Assembly (NCBI GenBank): GCA_910575495.1
Contig: CAJTFS010000001.1
Coordinates: 124,001 to 188,000, forward strand
Reading direction: 5' to 3'
Length of the DNA: 64,000 bases
Source of the DNA: Bacteroidales bacterium
GTDB taxonomy: Bacteria > Bacteroidota > Bacteroidia > Bacteroidales > Rikenellaceae
The first letter of the stretch is position 1. Each line of letters begins with the position of its first letter. Of the stretch, positions 9,121 to 16,798 are shown piece after piece. A program made the translations under genes and the position numbers. Under the pieces are notes generated by a model, which saw only the letters and a program-made list of their open reading frames with translations, did no database searches and had not been told where the DNA came from.

Positions 9121-10140
9121 CTACTTCATCAGGAACGAGAAACGGTTGATGTTCTTCAAGGCGATGCCCGTACCGCGCGCGATAGCCCGCAAGGGATCTT
9201 CGGCGATATGGAACGGCAGGCCGGTCTTCTCGGTCAGACGCCGGTCGAGACCCTTGATGAGGGCACCGCCGCCGGCGAGGTAGATGCCGTTCTTCACGAT
9301 GTCGGCATAGAGCTCGGGGGGCATCGATTCGAGCACCTTCATCAGTGCCGCGTCGATCTTGGTGAGCGACTTTTCCAGGGCGTAGGCGATCTCGCTGTAG
9401 GAGAGCGCCACGGTCTGGGGCAGTGCCGTCAGCATGTTGGGGCCCGTGACCACGAAATCCTCCGGCTCCTCGTCGAGGTCGGAGACGGCGGCGCCCACCG
9501 AACACTTGATCGCCTCGGCCGTACGTTCGCCGATGCGGATGTTATGCTGCTGGCGCACGTAGCTCTGGATATCGTTGGTGAAGACGTCGCCCGCCACGTT
9601 GACCGACTCCGAGCAGACGATGCCGCCCAGCGAGATGCAGGCGATCTCGGAAGTACCGCCGCCGATGTCGATGACCATGTTGCCCTCGGGCGCCTCGACA
9701 TCGAGTCCGGCACCGAGTGCCGCGGCCATCGGCTCGTAGATCATGTAGACCTCGCGGCCGCCGGCGTGCTCGGCCGAATCGCGCACGGCGCGGATTTCGA
9801 CGTTGGTCGAACCCGACGGGATGCAGATCACCATGCGCAGCGAGGGAGCGAAGAGACTGCCCGAAGTCTTAACCTTCTTGAGCATGCCGCGGAGCATCAG
9901 CTCCGTAGCGTTGAAGTCGGCGATCACGCCGTCCTTCAACGGACGGATCGTCTTGATATTGGGGTTGGTCTTCTCGTGCATGTTGCGCGCCTGGCTGCCG
10001 ATGGCCACCAGTTTGCCCGTGTGCACGTCGAGCGCCACGATCGAGGGTTCGTCGACCACCACCTTCTCGTTGTAGAGAATGAGCGTATTGGCTGTGCCCA
10101 GGTCGATGGCCAACTCCTGTGTCAGTGAAAAAAGTCCCAT
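9121..10140 (-). CDS. mreB: Rod shape-determining protein MreB
   Basis: A 339-residue actin-like ATPase that forms membrane-associated filaments directing lateral wall growth. Phosphate-1 loop DLGTANTLI at the N-terminus, phosphate-2 DIGGGTSEIA, and the adenosine motif GGGALIKGLDRRL near the C-terminus are present. The N-terminus (MGLFSLTQELAIDLGTAN) begins directly before the first strand as expected. It is the first gene of the operon. Confidence 0.97.
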   Translation of the reverse strand: MGLFSLTQELAIDLGTANTLILYNEKVVVDEPSIVALDVHTGKLVAIGSQARNMHEKTNPNIKTIRPLKDGVIADFNATELMLRGMLKKVKTSGSLFAPSLRMVICIPSGSTNVEIRAVRDSAEHAGGREVYMIYEPMAAALGAGLDVEAPEGNMVIDIGGGTSEIACISLGGIVCSESVNVAGDVFTNDIQSYVRQQHNIRIGERTAEAIKCSVGAAVSDLDEEPEDFVVTGPNMLTALPQTVALSYSEIAYALEKSLTKIDAALMKVLESMPPELYADIVKNGIYLAGGGALIKGLDRRLTEKTGLPFHIAEDPLRAIARGTGIALKNINRFSFLMK

Positions 10141-10244
10141 GGGGTGTTTCGTATCGGTTTTCGTAATCGGCTAACTGCCAGTCGTCCGCGCGTCCCGGAC
10201 TTCGCCGGCCGGAGCATTGTTTCCGCATGTGCGCACGTACCGCA

Positions 10245-10252
10245 CAAAGGTA
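10245..10252 (-). promoter_or_regulatory. Possible mreB promoter -7 box
   Basis: TACCTTTG on the minus strand, about 105 bases before the mreB ATG, matches the Bacteroidetes -7 consensus TAnnTTTG. A well-spaced TTG -33 box is not evident, so support is moderate. Confidence 0.45.
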
Positions 10253-10317
10253 GAAAAAAGCCGTCAAATATTCGGCATTTTCCGCAAGATTTTTTTTCAG
10301 TCTTTTCCCGAGTCGAG

Positions 10318-10362
10318 AACACAGCCGCACCTGTTCGGGCTATGCCGAGGCGAGAAACTATC
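10318..10362 (-). repeat. Single degenerate copy of the CTCGGCA repeat
   Basis: Minus-strand reading gives the constant flank CTCGCCTCGGCATAG followed by a decayed core (CCCGAACAGG). It is the same family as the arrays at 18.66-19.1 kb and 35.1-35.4 kb. Confidence 0.6.
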
Positions 10363-10510
10363 CGAAAGAAAACCTTTTCTTGAACCGGACATGTTCCTTT
10401 TCCATGACCCGACTGAACCGCACACAAGCCATTCCCCATCGGCAAATCGCATGGAGCGACCGCCGAACACCCTCCCTGCATCCCGCCTCCGCATCGGTCA
10501 TCGTGCGGGC

Positions 10511-10542
10511 AAAAAAAAGCGAACCCCCGCAGGGATTCGCTT
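10511..10542 (-). terminator. Terminator of gpsA-pgi
   Basis: On the minus strand AGCGAATCCC / GGGGTTCGCT forms a G/C-rich stem with a short loop, followed by seven to eight T. It lies about 80 bases after the pgi stop. Confidence 0.85.
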
Positions 10543-10619
10543 CGGACGCAGCCGCACTAAAAGCGCGGCAAAGGTAAAAGCGCGCGGAAAGACGCCGGAA
10601 CTCGTGCGACACGGCGGAA

Positions 10620-11951
10620 CTACAACCGCGCCTTGATCGCCTTGGACGCCTCCTCGTAACCGGGTTTGTCCAGCAGTGCGAACATGTTCTTCTTGTAGGC
10701 CTCGACACCCGGCTGGTCGAACGGATTGACGCCGAGCAGGTAGCCGCTGATGCCGCACGCCTTCTCGAAGAAGTAGAGCAGACCGCCGACCGTATGGGCG
10801 TCGATGCGCGGAATCCCGATGCGGATGTTGGGCACGCCGCCGTCGACATGGGCGAGCTGCACGCCCAGTTCGGCCATGCGGTTGACCTCCGAAATGCGCT
10901 TGCCGGCCAGGAAGTTGAGCCCGTCGAGGTTCTCCCCGTCGGCATCGATCGTCACCTTGGAGGCGGGCTCCCCGACCGAAATGATCGTCTCGAAAAGCGT
11001 GCGTTCGCCCTCCTGGATGTACTGGCCCATCGAATGAAGATCGGCCGTGAGGGTCACGCTGGCCGGGAAGATACCCTTACCCTGCTTGCCCTCGCTCTCG
11101 CCGTAAAGCTGCTTCCACCACTCGTTGACATACTGCAGCTGCGGCTCGTAGGAACCCAGAATTTCGATCTTCTTACCGTTGGCATAGAGTGCATTGCGCA
11201 CGGCGGCGTAGATCGCCGCAGGATTTTCGTCGAAAGCGACCTTTTCGTCGGTAGCCGCCTCCATCTCCTGCGCACCGCGCACCAGAGCCCGGATGTCGAC
11301 GCCGGCAACGGCCAGCGGCAGCAGTCCCACGGGAGTCAGCACCGAGAAACGGCCGCCGACATCGTCGGGAATAACGAACGTGGGATAGCCCTCGTCGGTG
11401 GCCAGCGTCTTCAGCGCACCGCGGGCCTTGTCGGTCACGGCAACGATGCGTTCGGCGGCCTCGGCCTTGCCGTAGCGCTGCTCGATGGCAGCCTTGATCA
11501 ACCGGAAAGCGATGGCGGGCTCGGTGGTGGTTCCCGACTTGGAAATGACGATGGCGGCAACGGAGTGTTCTTTCGAAGCCTCCATCAACGCATGGATGTA
11601 GTCCTCCGAGATGTTCTGTCCGGCGAAGACCACCGTGGGGTCCTTCCGCTCCTTGCGCAGAAGCCGGAACGGATCGCTCATCGCTTCGAGCACCGCCTTG
11701 GCGCCCAGGTAGGAACCACCGATGCCGATGCAGACGACCAGATCGGCCTTGGCGCGGAGCTTGGCTGCGGCGGATTCGATGGCCGTGAGATCGGCGCCGG
11801 AGATCGACGACGGGAGGTGCACCCACCCCAGAAAGTCGTTGCCCGCACCCTTGCCCGAGTGGAGCAGTGCGTTGGCGGCCTGTGCCTTGGCCTTCATGTC
11901 GGCCGTAACCTCGATGCCGGATTTGCGGATGTCGAGAGTCAAAGTATTCAT
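10620..11951 (-). CDS. pgi: Glucose-6-phosphate isomerase
   Basis: A 443-residue enzyme interconverting glucose-6-phosphate and fructose-6-phosphate. Landmarks: [15 protein letters not shown] (sugar-phosphate isomerase fold), [14 protein letters not shown] (phosphate binding, SIS domain), and [42 protein letters not shown] near the C-terminus with the catalytic region. The length fits the short bacterial Pgi type of Firmicutes and Bacteroidetes rather than the 550-residue E. coli type. It follows gpsA by six bases. Confidence 0.96.
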   Translation of the reverse strand: MNTLTLDIRKSGIEVTADMKAKAQAANALLHSGKGAGNDFLGWVHLPSSISGADLTAIESAAAKLRAKADLVVCIGIGGSYLGAKAVLEAMSDPFRLLRKERKDPTVVFAGQNISEDYIHALMEASKEHSVAAIVISKSGTTTEPAIAFRLIKAAIEQRYGKAEAAERIVAVTDKARGALKTLATDEGYPTFVIPDDVGGRFSVLTPVGLLPLAVAGVDIRALVRGAQEMEAATDEKVAFDENPAAIYAAVRNALYANGKKIEILGSYEPQLQYVNEWWKQLYGESEGKQGKGIFPASVTLTADLHSMGQYIQEGERTLFETIISVGEPASKVTIDADGENLDGLNFLAGKRISEVNRMAELGVQLAHVDGGVPNIRIGIPRIDAHTVGGLLYFFEKACGISGYLLGVNPFDQPGVEAYKKNMFALLDKPGYEEASKAIKARL

Positions 11952-11957
11952 ATCGTG

Positions 11958-12968
11958 TCAGATTAATTTGGGAATCAGCTCCTTCATGCTGCGCCGCGGC
12001 GACGCGCCCTGGTAGAGGACCTTGTAGACCATCTCGGCGATGGGCATCTCGACCCGGTGGCGGGTGTTGATGTGGCGGATGCAGTCGGCGGCGAAGTAGC
12101 CTTCGGCCACCATCGTCATTTCGTTCAACGCGCTGCGCACGGTGCATCCGTGACCGATCAGCAGACCCAGACGGCGGTTGCGGCTGTGGACCGAATAGCA
12201 GGTCACCAGCAGGTCGCCCACATAGGCCGAGACGAGCGTTTCGCGCGCATCGGGATAGCTTTCGTCCAGAAAACGTTTCACTTCGCCGGCGCCGTTGGCG
12301 ATCAGCACGGCCAGAAAGTTGTCGCCGTAGCCCAGCCCGACGGCGATACCCACGGCCAAAGCATAGATGTTCTTGAGGATGGCGGCATATTCGACGCCGT
12401 AGAGGTCGGTGGAGTAGCTCAGCTTGATGTAGGGCGCCGCAAACTTGCGGCCGATGACCTGGGCATTCTCCGGATCGGTGCAGACCACCGTAAGGTAGGT
12501 CAGCTTGCCGCGCGACACCTCCTCGGCATGCGACGGTCCGGTGACGAGACCCAGCTGTTTGTAAGGCAGCCCGTACTCATCATGGATATATTCAACGACG
12601 GTCTTGTAGCAGTCGCCGGGGATGATGCCCTTGATGGCCGAAACGACGAACTTGTCGGCGAGCGACACGGTGAGCGGCGCGAGGAAATCCTTCAGATAGG
12701 CCGAAGGAGCCGCCAGGATGACAACGTCGGCGCCCCGCACCACTTCGTTGAGATCGTCCGAGACGGCGATGCGCTCCATGTCGAACTCCAGGTCGGCCAG
12801 GTAGCGCGGATTGCGCCCTTCGGAGCGGAGCCCCTCCAGGACTTCGGGATTGCGGACATACCAGCCCACGCGCGCTTCGTTGGCTGCGAGCAGGCCCACG
12901 ATGGCCGTGGCCCAGCTGCCGTAGCCGATGACGGCGCACCGGGCATCCTTTCCGATTTTGTATTCCAT
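11958..12968 (-). CDS. gpsA: Glycerol-3-phosphate dehydrogenase [NAD(P)+]
   Basis: A 336-residue cytosolic enzyme making sn-glycerol-3-phosphate for phospholipid synthesis. N-terminal Rossmann motif is GYGSWATAI (usual GxGxWGTA, here Ala for Gly). Further landmarks are the lysine in SAIKGI, VTGPSHAEEV, and the NAD-binding/catalytic block LKNIYALAVGIAVGLGYGDNFLA. It is the first gene of the two-gene unit with pgi, preceded by a TAnnTTTG box. Confidence 0.95.
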   Translation of the reverse strand: MEYKIGKDARCAVIGYGSWATAIVGLLAANEARVGWYVRNPEVLEGLRSEGRNPRYLADLEFDMERIAVSDDLNEVVRGADVVILAAPSAYLKDFLAPLTVSLADKFVVSAIKGIIPGDCYKTVVEYIHDEYGLPYKQLGLVTGPSHAEEVSRGKLTYLTVVCTDPENAQVIGRKFAAPYIKLSYSTDLYGVEYAAILKNIYALAVGIAVGLGYGDNFLAVLIANGAGEVKRFLDESYPDARETLVSAYVGDLLVTCYSVHSRNRRLGLLIGHGCTVRSALNEMTMVAEGYFAADCIRHINTRHRVEMPIAEMVYKVLYQGASPRRSMKELIPKLI

Positions 12969-12987
12969 GCAATGCTGTTTATGAAGA

Positions 12988-12995
12988 CAAAGTTA
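12988..12995 (-). promoter_or_regulatory. gpsA promoter -7 box
   Basis: TAACTTTG on the minus strand, 20 bases before the gpsA ATG. The -33 element is weak. Confidence 0.55.
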
Positions 12996-13352
12996 CGAAA
13001 ATTTTCCGAACGGTGTACTACCCGGCGGGAGAGTTTCGCGATCGAAGGGGCGGCCCGTCCCACGCCGACACGGCCAGCCGCAAAGAACGCTCCGCAAATG
13101 GCCGGAACCGGGACTTCGCAAACAGACGGGGCTGAAACGGCCGGGGCGTCCGGCAGAAACAACCGGACAGCGTCCTGCGACAGCGGCCGCCGAACGGTCG
13201 GGAGCGTTTCAGAACATCGCCGGACGATCTTTTCCGCAACGGAAGCACCCGGCGCACGCACGCGGAGAAGCCGACCCCGAAAAACGCGCGCCGGAGCATC
13301 GGGGGCTGGCACAAAAAATGCACCGGTAGGCTTTCCCTATCGATGACATGCC
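12996..13352. other. Divergent spacer between gpsA and the rubrerythrin-like gene
   Basis: About 360 G/C-rich bases. Apart from the gpsA promoter at its left edge I see no gene, RNA or clear promoter for the rightward gene. Confidence 0.5.
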
Positions 13353-14003
13353 ATGAAACTGCGACCGCTCTTCATTCTCCTGCTTTTCGTCGTCTCGACG
13401 GCCATTCTGACCTGGATCTACTATTCGGCCACCCACCCCCGCCGCCACGAAGTCGAAATCCCGTGGCGCGAGACCATCGCCGACCTCGACGCCTGCTGCC
13501 GCCGTAAGCATGTCAAGTCGACGCAGTACGACCACTTCGCCGGCATCGCCGAACAGGAGAGCCGCGGGCAGGTGGCGCGGCTTTTCCGCGCCATGGCGCT
13601 CTCCGAGCGGCTCCAGGAACAGAACTGCCGCGAAGCCATCCGCCAGTTAGGCGGCAGCTACCTTCCGCCGACCCGCATCATCGTATTCCACGGCAACACC
13701 GACGGCAATCTCGAACGCAGCATCGCCTACGAACTCCGCACGGCCCGCGAATGCAAGTGCAACGAAATCGACCGCGCCATCGCCCGAAACAACCGCTATG
13801 CCGCGCGGCTGCTGACCTGGTCCTCGTCGGTCGACATGCGCCACACGGTGCTCATGCACCGGTGTCTGGGCTGCGACGAAACGGACGAGGAGTGGTCCTA
13901 CCTGGTCTGCCCGCGCTGCGGCAACATCTTCGTATCCAACTATTGCGAGCCCTACTGCCCCTTCTGTCTCACCTCCGGGCAGCAGTTCGTACGGTTCGAA
14001 TAA
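13353..14003 (+). CDS. Membrane-anchored rubrerythrin-like protein with zinc ribbons
   Basis: 216 residues. An N-terminal membrane helix (LFILLLFVVSTAILTWIYY) is followed by a helical segment resembling the first half of a rubrerythrin ferritin-like domain (FAGIAEQESRGQVARLFRAMALSERLQEQN, about residues 62-91), a second helical part, then HRCLGCD and a rubredoxin-like ribbon CPRCGNIF...CPFC (about 190-208). In real rubrerythrins the second helix carries ExxH; here it is ExxQ, so the di-iron site is probably incomplete. Known rubrerythrins are soluble peroxidases; this one seems membrane-tethered with the soluble part outside or inside unknown. No operon partner. The fold assignment is my inference from the sequence pattern. 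Confidence 0.6.
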   Translation: MKLRPLFILLLFVVSTAILTWIYYSATHPRRHEVEIPWRETIADLDACCRRKHVKSTQYDHFAGIAEQESRGQVARLFRAMALSERLQEQNCREAIRQLGGSYLPPTRIIVFHGNTDGNLERSIAYELRTARECKCNEIDRAIARNNRYAARLLTWSSSVDMRHTVLMHRCLGCDETDEEWSYLVCPRCGNIFVSNYCEPYCPFCLTSGQQFVRFE

Positions 14004-14008
14004 ACGCA

Positions 14009-14038
14009 CGAGGGGGCAAGCATCGGCTTGCCCCCTCG
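14009..14038. terminator. 12-bp hairpin between convergent genes
   Basis: CGAGGGGGCAAG and CTTGCCCCCTCG form a perfect 12-bp stem with a 6-base loop, located between the stop codons of two convergent genes. There is no T-run on either side, so termination is inferred from position. Confidence 0.6.
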
Positions 14039-14057
14039 CTTATACTGCTCGTCGGAA

Positions 14058-14783
14058 CTACTCCTCTTCCGGCTCCTTCATCGTGTGGTAGACGTTGGTC
14101 ACGTCGTCGTCCTCCTCCAGACGCTCGACGAGCTTCTCGACCGACTCGCGGCCCTCGGCGTCCAGCTCCTTGGTGTCGGTGGGCAGGTAGGCCGACTCAC
14201 CCGACACGATCTCGAATCCTTTGTCGTCCAACCACTTCTGGATAGCGCCGAACGACTCGTAGGGAGCGTAGACCGTAATGCCGTCCTCTTCCACATAGAA
14301 CTCGTCGACTCCCAAATCGATCATCTCCAACTCCAGTTCCTCGGCATCGGCGCCTGCCGCAGCCTTGAACTTGAAGATGCACTTGTGGTCGAACATGAAA
14401 GCCACCGAACCGCTGTTGCCCAGCGTACCGCCGCACTTGTTGAAGTGCATGCGCACGTTGGCCACCGTGCGGTTGGTGTTGTCGGTCGCAGTCTCGACCA
14501 GGAACGCCACGCCGTGGGGGCCGTAGCCTTCGTATACGACCTCCTTGTAATCGGCCGCGTCCTTCTCCGAAGCACGCTTGATGGCGCGTTCGACGTTCTC
14601 CTTGGGCATGTTCTCGGCCTTGGCGTTCTGGATCAGAATGCGCAGGCGCGTGTTGCCCGAGGGGTCGGGACCGCCCGCCTTTACGGCGATTTCGATCTCC
14701 TTGCCCAACTTGGTGAAAGTGCGGGCCATGTGTCCCCAGCGCTTCATTTTTCGCGCTTTGCGATATTCAAAGGCTCTTCCCAT
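14058..14783 (-). CDS. YebC/PmpR family protein
   Basis: 241 residues with the family start MGRAFEYRKARKMKRW and the conserved block FTKLGKEIEIAVKAGGPDPSGN, then NMPKENVERAIKRA and YEGYGPHGVAFLVE. YebC proteins act as DNA-binding regulators in some bacteria and as translation factors that relieve stalling in others; which applies here cannot be told. The start is the ATG of MGRAFEYRKARK; upstream in-frame residues are not family-like. A TAACTTTG box lies 40 bases upstream. It stands alone. Confidence 0.92.
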   Translation of the reverse strand: MGRAFEYRKARKMKRWGHMARTFTKLGKEIEIAVKAGGPDPSGNTRLRILIQNAKAENMPKENVERAIKRASEKDAADYKEVVYEGYGPHGVAFLVETATDNTNRTVANVRMHFNKCGGTLGNSGSVAFMFDHKCIFKFKAAAGADAEELELEMIDLGVDEFYVEEDGITVYAPYESFGAIQKWLDDKGFEIVSGESAYLPTDTKELDAEGRESVEKLVERLEEDDDVTNVYHTMKEPEEE

Positions 14784-14822
14784 TGCTATTTCGTTTTTTT
14801 TTGGATTTTTCCGGTCGTGGCG

Positions 14823-14830
14823 CAAAGTTA
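14823..14830 (-). promoter_or_regulatory. yebC-family gene promoter -7 box
   Basis: TAACTTTG on the minus strand, 40 bases before the ATG, in an A/T-rich stretch; the -33 box is not clear. Confidence 0.5.
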
Positions 14831-15026
14831 TAAAATTCGGAACAAAAACTAAGAATTCGGAATCAAAAAATCGCATCGCAGCCTCCCCGGCGAAGCGCAT
14901 CTCCCGTCTGCGGCGCCTCCGGGAAGCCTATCTCCCGGCATTCTAACCTCTTGCGGACGCCAACCCGGATACACAAACGGAAAAACTGCCGAAATTTGCC
15001 ATCGACGCAACCCAAATTTTCTATAT

Positions 15027-16232
15027 ATGGCAACGATCAAAGTAAAATTCCGCCCCTCGACGGTCGAGGGAAGAGAGGGTGTCCTGTTCTACCGGATCAT
15101 CCGCAACCGCACGGCCCGACCGATCCGCACCGGCTACCGGCTCCTCCCCCAGGAGTGGAACGACCGCACCCGGCGCATCCTGCTGCCCCCGACGGGAGAG
15201 CGGCGCCGCTACCTGGCCGACCTGCAGGAGCGCATCGACCGCGACGTGGAGCGTCTTGAACAGACCATGAAACGACTCGAACGGCAGAATCCCGACTACA
15301 CCCACGAAGAACTCGCAGCGGCCTTCGACACCCCGCCGACCGGTTTTTTCGAACTCATGCACGAAACCATCGCCCGCCTGCACGAACACGGGCGGCTGCG
15401 CACCGCCGAGACCTACGACACGACCCTGCGGAGCTTCACCCGCTTCCGCGGAGGCCGCAACCTGCAACCCGACGAGATGACCGCCGACGTGACGGCCGCC
15501 TACGAAACATGGCTCCGGGAAACGGGCGTCTGCAAAAACACCTCATCGTTCTACATGCGCATACTGCGGGCGGCCTACAATCGGGCCGTGGAGAAGGGGC
15601 TGGCGCTGCAGACCTACCCTTTCCGCCATGTCTACACAGGCATCGACAAGACGGTCAAGCGCGCCATCCCGCTGGAAGCCATACGCCGCATCCGCAACAT
15701 GGAGCTGACCGGCAGCCCTGCGCTCGGATTCGCACGCGACATGTTTCTTTTCAGTTTCTACACCCGCGGCATGTCGTTCGTGGACATGGCCTTTCTCAGG
15801 CGTTCCGACCTGAAGGCGGGCATGCTGACCTACCGCCGGCAGAAGACGGGACAGCCGCTCGCCATCCGCTGGGAGCCATGCATGCAAGAGATCGTCGACC
15901 GCCACCCCAATGCCGGGACGGAGTACCTGCTGCCGATCATCCGCACGCCGGGCAACGAACACGGCCAATACAAAAACATCGGCTATCGGATCAACTGCGG
16001 GCTGAAAGCGCTGGGCAGACAGATCGGGCTCGAAGCGCCCCTGACGCTCTATGTCGCGCGCCACACCTGGGCCAGCATCGCCCGCAGCAAGGAGATCCCG
16101 CTCTCGGTCATCAGCGAAAGCATGGGCCACAACTCGGAAGCCACGACGCGGATCTACCTGGCTTCGCTCGACACCGCCACCGTCGATCGGGCCAACCGGC
16201 TGGTCATCGACGCGCTCGCCGGCCCCGAATAG
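15027..16232 (+). CDS. Tyrosine recombinase / site-specific integrase
   Basis: 401 residues. N-terminal arm-type region (VLFYRIIRNRTARPIRTGYRLLPQEWN), a SAM-like core-binding domain (about 110-200), and a catalytic domain with box I arginine in FYTRGMSFVDMAFL, lysine in RRQKTGQP, box II YVARHTWASIA, then MGHNSEATTRIYLAS with the nucleophile tyrosine. The usual box II HxxR is YxxR here, a variant I believe is common in Bacteroidetes enzymes. It lies next to tRNA-Leu, whose 3' end is duplicated nearby, which suggests an integrase of a lost or decayed element; a DNA-inversion role is the alternative, but I see no flanking inverted repeats. Confidence 0.9.
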   Translation: MATIKVKFRPSTVEGREGVLFYRIIRNRTARPIRTGYRLLPQEWNDRTRRILLPPTGERRRYLADLQERIDRDVERLEQTMKRLERQNPDYTHEELAAAFDTPPTGFFELMHETIARLHEHGRLRTAETYDTTLRSFTRFRGGRNLQPDEMTADVTAAYETWLRETGVCKNTSSFYMRILRAAYNRAVEKGLALQTYPFRHVYTGIDKTVKRAIPLEAIRRIRNMELTGSPALGFARDMFLFSFYTRGMSFVDMAFLRRSDLKAGMLTYRRQKTGQPLAIRWEPCMQEIVDRHPNAGTEYLLPIIRTPGNEHGQYKNIGYRINCGLKALGRQIGLEAPLTLYVARHTWASIARSKEIPLSVISESMGHNSEATTRIYLASLDTATVDRANRLVIDALAGPE

Positions 16233-16265
16233 ACGGCGCTCCTTATTATAATAATAAAAGGTTCC

Positions 16266-16355
16266 CGACCGAGGTAACCGGAGGAAGACCCCGGCCAAAA
16301 AAAACAATCTGCTGTTTTGCAGCAGATTGACTTTGTACCCGGAGCCGGGGTCGAA
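16266..16355 (-). repeat. Duplicated tRNA-Leu 3' end plus terminator (copy 1)
   Basis: A 90-base direct copy of 16,423-16,512 with two adjacent mismatches. It holds the last 20 or so bases of tRNA-Leu and the tRNA terminator hairpin, but the rest of the tRNA is absent. It lies between the integrase stop and the intact tRNA and has the form of an attachment-site scar. Confidence 0.8.
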
Positions 16356-16422
16356 TGTCGGACTACGTCCGATTTCACCGAAGGGAGCGCCGCGGTCGTC
16401 GACATGACGGCGCGGGGTTCCG

Positions 16423-16512
16423 CGACCGAGGTAACCGGAGGAAGACCCCGGCACAAAAAAACAATCTGCTGTTTTGCAGCAGATTGACTTTGTACCCGGA
16501 GCCGGGGTCGAA
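16423..16512 (-). repeat. Duplicated tRNA-Leu 3' end plus terminator (copy 2)
   Basis: Partner of the repeat at 16,266-16,355, overlapping the 3' end of the intact tRNA-Leu gene. The two copies are 67 bases apart. Confidence 0.8.
16456..16486 (-). terminator. tRNA-Leu terminator
   Basis: On the minus strand AATCTGCTG / CAGCAGATT forms a 9-bp stem with a 5-base loop followed by G and seven T, a few bases after the tRNA 3' end. A second copy lies in the upstream repeat at 16,266-16,355. Confidence 0.85.
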
Positions 16513-16576
16513 CCGGCACGACATTGCTGTCATTGGTGTTTGAGACCAACGCGTCTACCGATTCCGCCATCCGGGC
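16493..16576 (-). tRNA. tRNA-Leu (CAA)
   Basis: 84 nt, class II. Acceptor arm GCCCGGA pairs with TCCGGGT and discriminator A follows. The anticodon stem TTGGT/ACCAA encloses CTCAAAC, giving anticodon CAA. A long variable arm and the T-arm GCCGGTTCGACCCCGGC are present. CCA is not encoded (CAAAG follows). It has its own TATCTTTG promoter and terminator. Confidence 0.95.
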
Positions 16577-16605
16577 AAACCGCATTCCATGTAGAATCGG
16601 GACTG

Positions 16606-16613
16606 CAAAGATA
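16606..16613 (-). promoter_or_regulatory. tRNA-Leu promoter -7 box
   Basis: TATCTTTG on the minus strand 30 bases before the tRNA, with a TTG 18 bases further upstream. Confidence 0.7.
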
Positions 16614-16798
16614 ATAAAAATTCACGATTCGCAATCCTCCGTCGGCAATTATTTTCACGCAGGATAAGAAAACCCCGGAAACAGCGCCCGACAACCTGCA
16701 AGGCGAACACCGGAGGAAGAAAAGGAGGAAAGGCTGCGGGTAAGTAAGCAGCAATTGAAAGAGAAAGCGGAGCCCCGAAAAACGCCACCGGCCGCAAA

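Noticed and set aside
10545..10619. A small RNA starting at the TACCTTTG on the minus strand (10,576-10,569) in the pgi 3' region
   Set aside because: No -33 box and only about 55 bases to the pgi terminator; chance match is likely.
14941..15026. Invertible promoter next to the tyrosine recombinase
   Set aside because: I found no inverted repeats flanking a promoter in the adjacent gaps.
16356..16422. A second, degenerate tRNA gene between the two 90-base repeats
   Set aside because: Only the T-arm and acceptor 3' strand are present; no anticodon or D-arm can be formed from this spacer.
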